DNA of 44,975 bases, from NCBI GenBank assembly GCA_036500145.1, contig DASYCO010000059.1, positions 1 through 44,975 of the forward strand. Direction: 5' to 3'. The DNA is from CAMAVH01 sp036500145 (lineage in GTDB: Bacteria > Pseudomonadota > Alphaproteobacteria > SMXQ01). The translations under genes and the position numbers were made by a program. The notes under the pieces were generated by a model. That model saw only the letters and a program-made list of their open reading frames with translations, did no database searches and had not been told where the DNA came from. Shown here one piece after another: positions 32,928 to 40,637 of the stretch; positions within the stretch are counted from its first letter, which is position 1; each line of letters starts with the position of its first letter.

Positions 32928-33973
32928 TGACCTCCGATCGCATCACCATCCGCCGTCCCGACGACTGGCACCTGCACCTGCGCGACGGCGCCATGCTGGC
33001 CAGCGTGCTGCCCCACAGCGTCGGCCAGTTCGCCCGCGCCATCGTCATGCCCAACCTGGCGCCGCCGATCACCACGCCGGAGATGGCCGTCGCCTATCGC
33101 GCGCGCATCAAGGCGCTGCTGCCGAGAAGCGCCAACTTCACGCCGCTGATGACCTGCTACCTGACCGACGTGGCCGACCCGCAAAGCATCGCGCGCGGCC
33201 ATCGCGACGGCGTCTTCACGGCGGCCAAGCTCTATCCGGCCAATGCCACGACCAACTCGGCGCATGGCGTCAGCGACATCGGCCGCATCGACGCGGTGCT
33301 GGAGAAGATGTCGGAGATCGGCATGCCGCTCCTGGTGCATGGCGAGGTGACAGATCCGGCGGTCGACATCTTCGACCGCGAGGCGGTGTTCATCGAGCGC
33401 GTGCTGATCCCGACGCTGCAGCGCCATCCGGGCCTGAAGGTCGTGATGGAGCACATCACCACGCAGGAGGCGGCCGACTTCGTGCTCTCCGCCGGCGCCA
33501 ACGTCGCCGCCACGGTGACGCCGCACCATCTCGTCATCAACCGCAACTCGCTGTTCCAGGGCGGCCTGCGCCCGCACGCCTACTGCCTGCCAGTCGCCAA
33601 GCGCGAGCGGCACCGCCTGGCGCTGCGCAAGGCGGCGACGTCGGGCAGCGGCAAGCTCTTCATCGGCACCGACTCGGCGCCGCACGCGCGCGCGGCGAAG
33701 GAGAGCGGCTGCGGCTGCGCCGGCATCTTCTGCGCGCCAACGGCGCTCGAGGTCTACGTCCAGGTCTTCGCCGAGGAAGGCGCGCTCGACCGCTTCGAGG
33801 CCTTCGCGTCGCTCAACGGCGCCGCCTTCTACGGCCTGCCGCCCAATGAGGGCACGGTGACGCTGCTGCGCGAAAGCTGGACCGTGCCCGAGAGCCTGCC
33901 CGCCGGCGACACGACCGTGGTTCCCTTCATGGCGGGCGTGAAGCTGCCCTGGAAGCTCGCGGGTTCCGCCTGA
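32927..33973 (+). CDS. pyrC: Dihydroorotase, E. coli-type (class II)
   Basis: 348 residues. Pyrimidine synthesis: dihydroorotate from carbamoyl aspartate. The HLHLRDG metal motif opens the barrel, KLYPANATTNS holds the lysine that is carboxylated to bridge two zinc ions, LLVHGEV and MEHITT give metal histidines, and GTDSAPH the catalytic aspartate. This is the homodimeric PyrC type. Its place at the end of a glycan operon, translated with the asparagine-synthase-family gene, is not a usual pyrimidine context. Confidence 0.95.
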   Translation: MTSDRITIRRPDDWHLHLRDGAMLASVLPHSVGQFARAIVMPNLAPPITTPEMAVAYRARIKALLPRSANFTPLMTCYLTDVADPQSIARGHRDGVFTAAKLYPANATTNSAHGVSDIGRIDAVLEKMSEIGMPLLVHGEVTDPAVDIFDREAVFIERVLIPTLQRHPGLKVVMEHITTQEAADFVLSAGANVAATVTPHHLVINRNSLFQGGLRPHAYCLPVAKRERHRLALRKAATSGSGKLFIGTDSAPHARAAKESGCGCAGIFCAPTALEVYVQVFAEEGALDRFEAFASLNGAAFYGLPPNEGTVTLLRESWTVPESLPAGDTTVVPFMAGVKLPWKLAGSA

Positions 33974-34065
33974 AAGGGCAGCGTTAAAGCCCGTTAACCA
34001 TAAGGTTATGTGGCGCGCGCAAATCCGCTTCGCTAGGCTGACCGCAGGCCAGCCAGGAGGGCGCG

Positions 34066-34296
34066 ATGGTTCAGATGAAGCACATCCGTAAGGGCGTGAC
34101 GCGGTCGGCGATGCTGGCCGGCGCGCTTCTGCTCGTCGCCTGCGCCGACGAGCCGCGCACCTGGCCGGGGGAGCCGAGCTTCCAGCCCGAACTCGCCTAT
34201 TGCTATGTGACGCTGGCGAACGTCGATTGCTACGGCAATCCGGAACCGCGCCAGACCTATCGCCAGGTCGGCCGCGCGGTCATCGCGCCGCACTGA
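34066..34296 (+). CDS. Small lipoprotein
   Basis: 76 residues with GGAGGG ahead of the ATG. Lipobox LLVAC (Cys at about 26), then a short mature domain with ELAYCYVTLANVDCYGNP, whose two Cys may form a disulfide. Small outer-membrane lipoproteins with a YCYxTLxxxDCY-like core are common in alphaproteobacteria; role unknown. Convergent with the zinc-ribbon gene. Confidence 0.8.
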   Translation: MVQMKHIRKGVTRSAMLAGALLLVACADEPRTWPGEPSFQPELAYCYVTLANVDCYGNPEPRQTYRQVGRAVIAPH

Positions 34297-34302
34297 TTTC
34301 GT

Positions 34303-34509
34303 TTAGGCTTCCGGCGCCAGGTCGCAGTCGGCGCCCTGGCAGCAGTCGAGGACGTTCGAGCCGCAGGCCGCGCATTGCGCATGGCCATGCACATAGACCA
34401 TTGCCGCCTGCTGGCCGCAGCGCGGGCAGCGCCCGGCGTCGGGCGTCAGCGGGGCCAGTTTCGGCCGCCGGTCCTTCGGTAGGTCGTCTGTCGGTTGATC
34501 ACCGTCCAT
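34303..34509 (-). CDS. Small zinc-ribbon protein
   Basis: 68 residues with four Cys in CPRCGQQ and CAACGSN, forming a zinc ribbon over about residues 28-50, and a C-terminal CCQGADC. No further domain. It is divergent from the EpmC-like gene, 62 bases away. Proteins of this size and pattern are uncharacterised; nucleic-acid binding is only a guess. Confidence 0.78.
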   Translation of the reverse strand: MDGDQPTDDLPKDRRPKLAPLTPDAGRCPRCGQQAAMVYVHGHAQCAACGSNVLDCCQGADCDLAPEA

Positions 34510-34571
34510 GTCCGCGACTATAAGGGCGGGGTTTTCCGCCTGTCGAGCCGCCCCTTTTTGAACGAGCCGCC

Positions 34572-35210
34572 GTGATCCTGACGCCCATCGCTCCTGAAGA
34601 TTTGCCGCGCCTGCTCGCCCTGTTCGGCGGCGGTTTGCCGGTAAGCGACGCCGTGGCGCGGGCGGCCTTCGCGCGCATCGCCGGCGCGCCGCGCGATCTT
34701 CTGACGGGCGCTGCGGAAGAGGCGGCGCGGCTGCAGGCGGTGGCGCTCGCCGCGCGCTTCGGCATCGCGACGCTGGAGGAGGAGCCGGCCAAGGCCTTCA
34801 GCTGGGATGGGCAGGCGGTGCGCGCCTTGAGCGAGCCGGCGGTGCTGCTGCATGAGATCGCCCATTGGCAGATCTGCCCGCCGGCGCGGCGCGAACTCTA
34901 TGACTTCGGCCTCGGCGCCGGGCCGGAGACCGGCCGGCGCGACGACGCCGAATCCGCACGATTGGCCGACCAGGCGACCCAGGAGCGGGAAGAGGCCATG
35001 GCCTCGCTGCTCGGCATCCTGTGGGAGACGGAGTTGGGCCAGCCCGCGGTGCTGGCCTTCGCCGAGCAGAACTGGCTGGAAGCCGCCGACCGTCCCGGCA
35101 CGCCGGCCTATTTCGCCACGGTGATCGGCTGGCTGCATGACGCGGGCCTGATCGACGACGACGCGCGCCCGCGCATGGCGACGGCCCGCGCAGAGGGCTG
35201 CGCGGCCTGA
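34572..35210 (+). CDS. EpmC/YfcM-like protein (elongation factor P hydroxylase family)
   Basis: 212 residues from GTG 34572. The central LLHEIAHWQICPPARRELYDFG lines up with the known EpmC motif HEISHW...ARRELVDFG, including the HExxHW metal site and the ARREL helix, and the Gly-rich loop and acidic stretch after it are also in the right place. EpmC hydroxylates the modified lysine of EF-P in gammaproteobacteria. No epmA, epmB or efp gene is in this window, so the substrate here is open. It is the last gene before the island. Confidence 0.72.
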   Translation: MILTPIAPEDLPRLLALFGGGLPVSDAVARAAFARIAGAPRDLLTGAAEEAARLQAVALAARFGIATLEEEPAKAFSWDGQAVRALSEPAVLLHEIAHWQICPPARRELYDFGLGAGPETGRRDDAESARLADQATQEREEAMASLLGILWETELGQPAVLAFAEQNWLEAADRPGTPAYFATVIGWLHDAGLIDDDARPRMATARAEGCAA

Positions 35211-35232
35211 ATCCTGGATTTTCGATCTGGGA

Positions 35233-35250
35233 ATGGTGCGCCGAGAGGAA
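35233..35250 (+). other. Left attachment-site copy (tRNA-Thr 3'-end remnant)
   Basis: ATGGTGCGCCGAGAGGAA; compare 44192-44210, which has one extra T after ATGGTGC. Outside this block the match stops. It is the expected scar of insertion in the tRNA 3' end. Confidence 0.65.
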
Positions 35251-35303
35251 CGAAATAATCGATTTAAGTAATTGATAATAAACTGTCTTTTATATTATAG
35301 AGC

Positions 35304-35328
35304 AGAACATACCCCCAAAAATACCCCC
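35304..35328 (+). other. Left integrase arm-type repeat
   Basis: AGAACATACCCCCAAAAATACCCCC, 24 of 25 identical to 44054-44078. It contains two TACCCCC half-sites 12 bases apart. Its position 54 bases inside the left att copy, and the same motif next to the integrase, fit recombinase arm binding. The rest of the 35211-35513 gap has no gene. Confidence 0.65.
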
Positions 35329-35513
35329 AGGCAGAAGGCGTTGGGTCTGCGAGGGTGCGCCAAGGCGATGCTCACTGACAATGTCAGGCCGGGATAATTC
35401 GTCGGGGGGTCCCTGCCGAACTAGCAGTTTTTCGACCGGCGAAGTCTTCGACGCAGGGCGGGTCGAGGACCTACCGGCGGGCCATATAGACACGCACGAA
35501 GATTGAAGGGACC

Positions 35514-36209
35514 ATGCCGCGCCTCGCACGGCTTTTGGGGGACATCATCGTGGACATCACATTCACAGCCGTAATCGGCATCTTCGTGTCGCTGACCTGG
35601 TGGCGCGTGCAGCTGATCGGGAAGCGCCGTTTCGAGGTGGCCGAAGAAGCGCTTACCACGTTCGCGAAAGCGCACGACGCCATGATCTATGTCCGGAGCT
35701 CGGGTGGCTATGCGTCGGAGGCTTCGACGCGGCCGCGAGCCGAGGGCGAATCGCCAGAAGAGGCGCGAGTGCGCGACCTCTACTTTATTCCGATCAAGCG
35801 GCTTCGAGACGTGTCGGCCGATCTCGCGGCTGTCATTACGGTTCAAGGACGATGCCGATATCACCTCGGGCGTGAGACGGCCGAACTAATGGGAGTGCTT
35901 CTCGGCGCACGCAACGAGGTCTTGGCAGCAGTCGGAACACTTCAGCAGATCGACCTTGCGCATGTCGGTCGTGGCGCCACTCAGATAACGCCGCCGGGAA
36001 GGTGGCGGCTCACGAACATCATGTGGGCTTCGTCTCTCCCTGACGACGTTCTCTCGCCGAAACTCGATGCTGCGAAGGCTCGGCTCGAAGAGATTTGCGA
36101 GCCGCACCTGGGGTACGGGTCGGCTTTCTGGCCGCTCAACAATTGGCTTCGTGACGGGCTCCCAGCGATTCAGGCGTGGGCCGCCCGCGCGGGATGGAGA
36201 TGGAAATGA
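35514..36209 (+). CDS. Unknown single-pass membrane protein of the island
   Basis: 231 residues with AAGGGA before the ATG. A membrane segment lies at about 10-30, then a cytoplasmic, mostly helical domain with conserved-looking charged stretches (RRFEVAEEALTTFAKAH, DLYFIPIKRLRDV) and a C-terminal WPLNNWLRDGL. No family recognised. Its stop overlaps the start of the nuclease gene by four bases (ATGA), so the two make one expression unit. A role in a two-part effector or defence pair is only a possibility. Confidence 0.75.
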   Translation: MPRLARLLGDIIVDITFTAVIGIFVSLTWWRVQLIGKRRFEVAEEALTTFAKAHDAMIYVRSSGGYASEASTRPRAEGESPEEARVRDLYFIPIKRLRDVSADLAAVITVQGRCRYHLGRETAELMGVLLGARNEVLAAVGTLQQIDLAHVGRGATQITPPGRWRLTNIMWASSLPDDVLSPKLDAAKARLEEICEPHLGYGSAFWPLNNWLRDGLPAIQAWAARAGWRWK

Positions 36210-36577
36210 GGAAGTTGTTCGCGGCGCTTATGCTGATCGGTCTATCGGCGTGCCCCGCCGTCGCTTCAGACCGTGGATTCGTCAATTACGACGGCGACAC
36301 GCTGCGCGCGACCTTCCGGATCGAGAACATCGACGCGCCGGAGATCAAGGGTCAGTGCGATTCGGAAAAGAAGCTGGCGATCCGGGCGAAGGACTTCACG
36401 GCCGCCTGGATGGCCAAGGGCCGTGTCACGATCCATCAGGCGGCTCGCGGACGCGACAAGTACGGCCGCATCCTGGCCCGCTTCGAACGGGATGGGGAGG
36501 ACCTAGGCGAAACCCTCATCAAGGCCGGCCTCGCCCGTCCGTGGAAGGGAAAACGCGAGAAATGGTGCCCACTTTGA
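36206..36577 (+). CDS. Secreted staphylococcal-nuclease-like (TNase) protein
   Basis: 123 residues from ATG 36206 (GGAG upstream). Signal peptide to about residue 20 (SACPAVA; the cysteine could also be a lipid site). The nuclease residues are all in place: D29 and D31 in YDGDT (Ca2+), R38, D43 and E46 in FRIENIDAPE, and R88 in DKYGRILA. The fold is short compared with staphylococcal nuclease but complete. It cleaves DNA and RNA in relatives. It is translated together with the membrane protein before it. Confidence 0.88.
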   Translation: MRKLFAALMLIGLSACPAVASDRGFVNYDGDTLRATFRIENIDAPEIKGQCDSEKKLAIRAKDFTAAWMAKGRVTIHQAARGRDKYGRILARFERDGEDLGETLIKAGLARPWKGKREKWCPL

Positions 36578-36662
36578 CTGGTTTTCGGCTTAAAGGTCGG
36601 GATGCGCGGAGAGTGGAAGCTGTTTGCGAGGGTTCTTAATCTGTAGTCTATTACGCGGAGAA

Positions 36663-36986
36663 ATGAGCGGGGGACGGGCTTTGGCCGAGGAAGATACTGA
36701 CATCGTATTTGCGCAGAGTCGCGTGCCGACCATCTATTCCGATGGCGCGCTAAATTGCGCATTTAATAAGTCGATCATGAAAATCCATTTCGCGCGGAGC
36801 AATCCGGCGGTTGGCCCTGCTTCGGGCACGACGACGGAACTCTGCGCGCAGATCGTCATGCCGATAGATGGCTTTCTATCTTCCTTCGTCTTCTTTCAAA
36901 ATCACATCAAGCGGATGTTGAAGGACGGCTTGATCAAGCAAGCCGATCTGGACAGCTTGCAAACAGCCTTCGACGACCCAAGTTAA
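36663..36986 (+). CDS. Uncharacterised small protein (DUF3467-like pattern)
   Basis: 107 residues from ATG 36663, with GGAG only two bases upstream, so the start is uncertain. Core pattern SRVPTIYSDGALNCAF ... TELCAQIVMPIDGFLSSFVFFQNHIKRML resembles DUF3467-type small proteins, which have the same VMP..GF plus amphipathic helix. The resemblance is by eye only. No membrane segment or catalytic motif. Confidence 0.6.
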   Translation: MSGGRALAEEDTDIVFAQSRVPTIYSDGALNCAFNKSIMKIHFARSNPAVGPASGTTTELCAQIVMPIDGFLSSFVFFQNHIKRMLKDGLIKQADLDSLQTAFDDPS

Positions 36987-37250
36987 ATGTCGGCCGTAGC
37001 GCTTCATGACGATAATCGCAGGTTGCCGCTCTTCAATGAAGGGCGTCAAAACGCCGCGTTTCTCAAGATCACGTTTTCATCGCAGGCCCCGAAGGCGTCT
37101 GGCTTTCAGGCCAAGCGTGGATATCTAAGACTTGAAGAGCGCCCTTCAGGCGGAAATAGCCATGTTGGCCCCGGTTTTTTTGAGACGGACGCGATAAGGG
37201 TTACCCCTGTATCGAACGTCAATTACGAAGCCCGCAAAATTGAGGACACG
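36987..37250 (+). other. Gap before the coiled-coil protein, no clear gene
   Basis: An open frame continues upstream from 37251 to 36987 (GGCCCCGGTTTTTTTGAGACG at 37171-37191 lies in it), but there is no ribosome site at 36987 and the encoded sequence looks like random translation. It may be leader DNA. Confidence 0.4.
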
Positions 37251-37514
37251 ATGGCGAAGGACAAGCGCAACTCGGCCCCACTGCGCGAATGGTTGCCCGT
37301 CCCGGTGTTGCTCGTCGCCCTGATCGGTCTGGTCGGGTGGATCGGAAATGGCATGAGTGATGATCTGAAAAAGCTCACGATAGATGTGAATGCGAACCAC
37401 CTTGAGATGGTTCGGGCCGTTGGCGACATCCAGCGTGAAGTGGCGGTCATTAATCAAAAGATTGCGCCGGGCGTGCAGCTGCCCGCCCCGCAGCTGCCTG
37501 TAGCGCCTCATTAA
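37251..37514 (+). CDS. Small membrane-anchored coiled-coil protein
   Basis: 87 residues from ATG 37251 (TGAGGA upstream). A basic N-terminus, one membrane segment (about 15-33: LPVPVLLVALIGLVGWIG), then a helical, coiled-coil-like part (MSDDLKKLTIDVNANHLEMVRAVGDIQREVAVINQ) and a Pro-rich tail. No known domain. The layout is that of a short anchored adaptor or holin-like protein, but neither is established. Confidence 0.6.
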   Translation: MAKDKRNSAPLREWLPVPVLLVALIGLVGWIGNGMSDDLKKLTIDVNANHLEMVRAVGDIQREVAVINQKIAPGVQLPAPQLPVAPH

Positions 37515-37516
37515 AC

Positions 37517-39205
37517 TTAATGGAAATCACGAGACCGGGTGGTGAAGTCACCATTCGCGTTCGGCGACATTTTAGATCTCGTAACCGTGGCGAGTGGTCG
37601 TGGACGGCCCTGCACGACGACGTGCAATAACGGCACCTTCATGTTGTAATCGGCCGCGTACGACTACGAGCTGCCCGGTGAGAACCGCCTGCTGAAAGCG
37701 CTCGAAGACGTCGGTCCAGACGACTAGGTTTGCCACCCCCGTCTCATCCTCGATGGTCATGAAGATGACGCCGCTGGCCGTGCCGGGGCGCTGGCGAATT
37801 AGCACAAGGCCGGAGACGGTGACGTATCGCTCTGACGGCAGCTCGGCCAAGCGCGCGTTTGTGACGACACCCTCATCGGTGAAGACGTCGCGCAGAAAAC
37901 TGACCGGGTGCGCCTTCAACGATAACGACAAGGCACGGTAGTCTTCGGCCACTTCTTCGAGCGCTGCCATGACCGGCAACGCGACTTCGTGCTCTTCGGG
38001 GATTTCCTCTTCACCTACGGCAGCGAACAAAGGCAGCGGTTTGGGAGCCAACGCTTTCACGTTCCAGAGAGCTTGCCGACGCGAAAGGCCAAGCGACTGA
38101 TAGGCATCAGCGTCGGCCAACCGCTCTAAGGTCGTCGGCAGAACGCCGCTCCGCCGCCATAGAGCGGTAAGGGTCATGTAGCCGTTGCCCCGGTTTTCCA
38201 ACAGCTTCGACAGCTCGGCCACGTGGGCGCCCTTAACCAGACGCAACCCGAGGCGCAGGGCCAGGCCTTCAGTCGTCGCCGGCTCCAAGGTGCAATCCCA
38301 AAGGCTGTGATTGATATCGGGCGGCCGGGCTTCGACCGCATGTTCGCAGGCGTCGCGGACGAGTTGGGCCGGCGCATAGAAGCCCATGGGCTGGCTGTTC
38401 AAGATCGCAGCGGCGAACGCGGCTGGATAGTGGCACTTCAACCAGGCTGAGACGTAAACGAGAAGCGCGAAGCTCGCCGCATGGCTCTCGGGGAAACCGT
38501 ATTCGCCGAACCCCTCGATTTGTTTAAAACAGCGATCGGCGAAGTCAGCCGAATAGCCGCGTTCGATCATGCCGGCGACGAGCTTTTCTCCGAAGAGTTG
38601 AATTGTGCCGGCGCGGCGGAAGGCGGCCATGGCACGACGAAGCTGGTCGGCCTCGCTGGGCGTGAAGCCGGCAGCGACGATGGCGATTTTCATTGCCTGT
38701 TCTTGGAAGAGCGGGACGCCCAACGTTCGGCCCAGGACTTCGCGCAGCTCTTCGGATGGATAATCGACTGCTTCCTTCTTGTCCCGTCGCCGCAAATAAG
38801 GATGCACCATGTCGCCTTGAATTGGGCCGGGCCGGACGATGGCGACTTCAATGACGAGGTCATAGAAGCAACGAGGCTTGAGGCGCGGCAGCATGGTCAT
38901 CTGGGCACGGCTCTCGACTTGGAAGACGCCGACGCTGTCCGCCTTGCAAAGCATGTCGTAGACCGCAGGATCATCGGGCGGGACGGTCGCGAGATCGAAG
39001 CGGCGGCCGTGATGTTCCGCGATGAGGTCGAAGCATTTGGCGATACAGGTCAGCATACCGAGGGCGAGGACATCGATTTTCAAGATGCCGAGGGCGTCGA
39101 GGTCTTCCTTATTCCACTCGATGACGGTGCGGTCGGCCATGGCCGCGTTCTCGACCGGCACGACTTCATGCAGCGGGTTCTTCGTGATTACGAAGCCGCC
39201 TGAGC
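37517..39205 (-). pseudogene. dnaE2: Error-prone DNA polymerase DnaE2, N-terminus deleted and C-terminus frameshifted
   Basis: The coding part carries the C-terminal half of DnaE2: GGFVITKNPLHEVVPVENAAM leads into IVRPGPIQGDMVHPYLRR, PLFQEQAMKIAI, GFPESHAASFALLVY and the OB-type tail. Full DnaE2 is about 1,080 residues; about 560 remain. The upstream half is missing and directly abuts the imuA fragment in another frame. Near 37625 one extra C (plus strand) shifts the frame; if skipped, the protein continues VIHVVVQGRP and ends TTRSRDFH at 37517, the normal DnaE2 ending. So it has two independent disabling changes. Confidence 0.85.
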
Positions 39206-39451
39206 GCCGCAGAGCCTTCCCAGGAGGGACAGGATGAAGCCGCAGGCGGCCGGGTCGGATGAAGGCCCGCCGACTTCATGCAGCGCCCCCAATGCAAGGC
39301 TGGCTTGAGGGAGCGCATTGTCGATCTCAACGACACCAGTTTTCAGACCCGTCGGCCGTGCTGCGTCGCCCGGCCGCTCCATCGCGCGGACGAGGCTTCT
39401 CAGCTCCGCGAGGCTGCCCGTGCGGGAAGGGTCTAAGAACATTTTGTTCAT
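39188..39451 (-). pseudogene. imuA: ImuA (SulA-like mutagenesis protein) N-terminal fragment
   Basis: About 87 residues from ATG 39451 (39442 is a possible internal start). PTGLKTGVVEIDNALPQ and LALGALHEVGG are the conserved N-terminal ImuA stretch. Translation stops at 39188, where the frame runs into the dnaE2 fragment. The typical order imuA-imuB-dnaE2 is therefore collapsed: the rest of imuA, all of imuB and the first half of dnaE2 are gone, in one deletion with its joint near 39195-39205. Confidence 0.8.
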
Positions 39452-39460
39452 GGTTTGTTC
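39446..39460 (-). promoter_or_regulatory. SOS box (LexA operator, GTTC-N7-GTTC) at imuA
   Basis: The plus strand reads GTTC-ATGGTTT-GTTC at exact 7-base spacing, the alphaproteobacterial LexA consensus. It overlaps the first codons of the imuA fragment, a position expected for a damage-inducible imuA-imuB-dnaE2 operon. Confidence 0.7.
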
Positions 39461-39569
39461 CACTGGGAATCGCTGATAGAGTCAAGACGCTCCCGATGAA
39501 GCATCTAGATCGTTCATTCGATTGGGTTTTCAGGGTGCGGCGCCCGGCCTTCCCCCCGGTGGTCGGGCG

Positions 39570-39797
39570 CTACTTCCGCCGGCGCGGAGACGGCGCGACG
39601 AAAAACTCTGTAACGGGAGCTTTCAAGGCGTGGGCAAGCTTATCAAGAACGCCGACCGAGGGGCTGCGTTTTCCGTTTTCGATGTTGGAAATATAGTTCT
39701 GGCCGACCTTGCTCTCGGTGGAGAGGGCCAGCTGCGACATGTCGCGGGCTTGCCGTAGCCTCTGCAAATTCAACCCGACGACGACCTCGATTTTCAT
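39570..39797 (-). CDS. XRE-family helix-turn-helix regulator
   Basis: 75 residues from Met 39797, or 81 from 39815. The HTH covers about residues 7-60: LNLQRLRQARDMSQLALS, then VGQNYISNIENGKRSPSVGVLDKLAHAL. A basic tail ends in RRRK. It is in divergent orientation to the gene at 39874 and lies upstream of imuA on the same strand. Likely controls the island genes around it, possibly itself; no operator was identified. Confidence 0.88.
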   Translation of the reverse strand: MKIEVVVGLNLQRLRQARDMSQLALSTESKVGQNYISNIENGKRSPSVGVLDKLAHALKAPVTEFFVAPSPRRRK

Positions 39798-39873
39798 CCG
39801 CGCAGCGGACGACATTTCGACTATTACAGCGATGCGCGATCGTGCATAATCGTCGTTGGTTCAGGGGGAGACA

Positions 39874-40215
39874 ATGGCCGGACGATTTACACCAGTCGAA
39901 GAGCGCGCCTACAAAGAAGCGCTGCAATTGGCCGTCAAGGTGGGCAAGCGTGACGCGGCCCAAGCACAAGGGCGCTTAGGTTTGTGGCAAGCTCTGCGGA
40001 CCCGTGGCCCCGAACGCCAGATGTATCGAGAGCTAGAGACGGTCATGGGGCAGAAGTTCCTCAAGGGACTTAGGGGCAACAAACTCGTCATCGACGCAAT
40101 GAGGGACGACATTGAGTGGTGTGGCGCGAACTGGTCCTGGGTAGGCCCGCACGCAATAATTACCTTGCGACGAGAGCTGGCGGAAATGAGCTTGATGGCC
40201 GAGCAACGCACATGA
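39874..40215 (+). CDS. Unknown island protein, first of a diverged tandem pair
   Basis: 113 residues from ATG 39874; AGGGGGAG three bases before it fixes this start. Helical, charged, no membrane segment. It shares a pattern with the next gene: RLGLW, a long helical middle, DDIEWCGANW and a terminal RRELAEM. It overlaps the next gene by ATGA. No known family recognised. Confidence 0.72.
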   Translation: MAGRFTPVEERAYKEALQLAVKVGKRDAAQAQGRLGLWQALRTRGPERQMYRELETVMGQKFLKGLRGNKLVIDAMRDDIEWCGANWSWVGPHAIITLRRELAEMSLMAEQRT

Positions 40216-40523
40216 GCGACATGCCGGCGAAAGAGACCTATCTGTACGGTCAGCTCTTCGCGTTGGCCAAAGAGCAAGACGACGCGCTGGACGCGCTCGC
40301 GGCGAGGAAGCTGGGAATGTGGGGGCGGGCTCGCTTACAGGCGCGGACGAAGCGCATGCAGAAGGTGGCCTTTGAGATTATGGTGGCCAAGGTCAAGGGC
40401 GGCCTGAACATGGATCAAGTCGCCGACGCATTCCGAGCCGATATTGAAAGCTGCGCCCGCACTTGGCCGAACCTGACCGACGGACAGCTTTCATACGTCC
40501 GAGGCATCGCCCGGATGATCTAG
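40212..40523 (+). CDS. Unknown island protein, second of the tandem pair
   Basis: 103 residues. KLGMW, ADIESCARTW and VRGIARMI match the corresponding stretches of the protein at 39874 in order and spacing (about 25% overall by eye). The pair looks like an old duplication. The start overlaps the previous stop by four bases. It is helical with several Met and Lys, without catalytic motifs. Confidence 0.72.
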   Translation: MSDMPAKETYLYGQLFALAKEQDDALDALAARKLGMWGRARLQARTKRMQKVAFEIMVAKVKGGLNMDQVADAFRADIESCARTWPNLTDGQLSYVRGIARMI

Positions 40524-40637
40524 GGCAGAAACCACAAGCCCTCTGCCGACCGATCGGCGAACGCACATCTCCAGCAATTTTTGAAGCCGCCGGCTGGACT
40601 CCGTCCGCCATGCCGGTCGCGTTTGCAGGAGAGGAAT

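Noticed and set aside
33983..33996. TTAA...TTAA pair resembling a CtrA box upstream of 34066
   Set aside because: Spacing is six bases rather than the seven of the CtrA consensus; not called.
35290..35529. 79-codon minus-strand frame at the left end of the island
   Set aside because: It overlaps the arm-type repeat and the start of the next gene; no family pattern and no clear ribosome site.
39161..39285. 15-base direct repeat CGACTTCATGCAGCG as the deletion joint of imuA and dnaE2
   Set aside because: Both copies encode LHEV in the normal context of their own gene, so the joint lies between them (about 39195-39205). The match is likely chance from a shared tetrapeptide.
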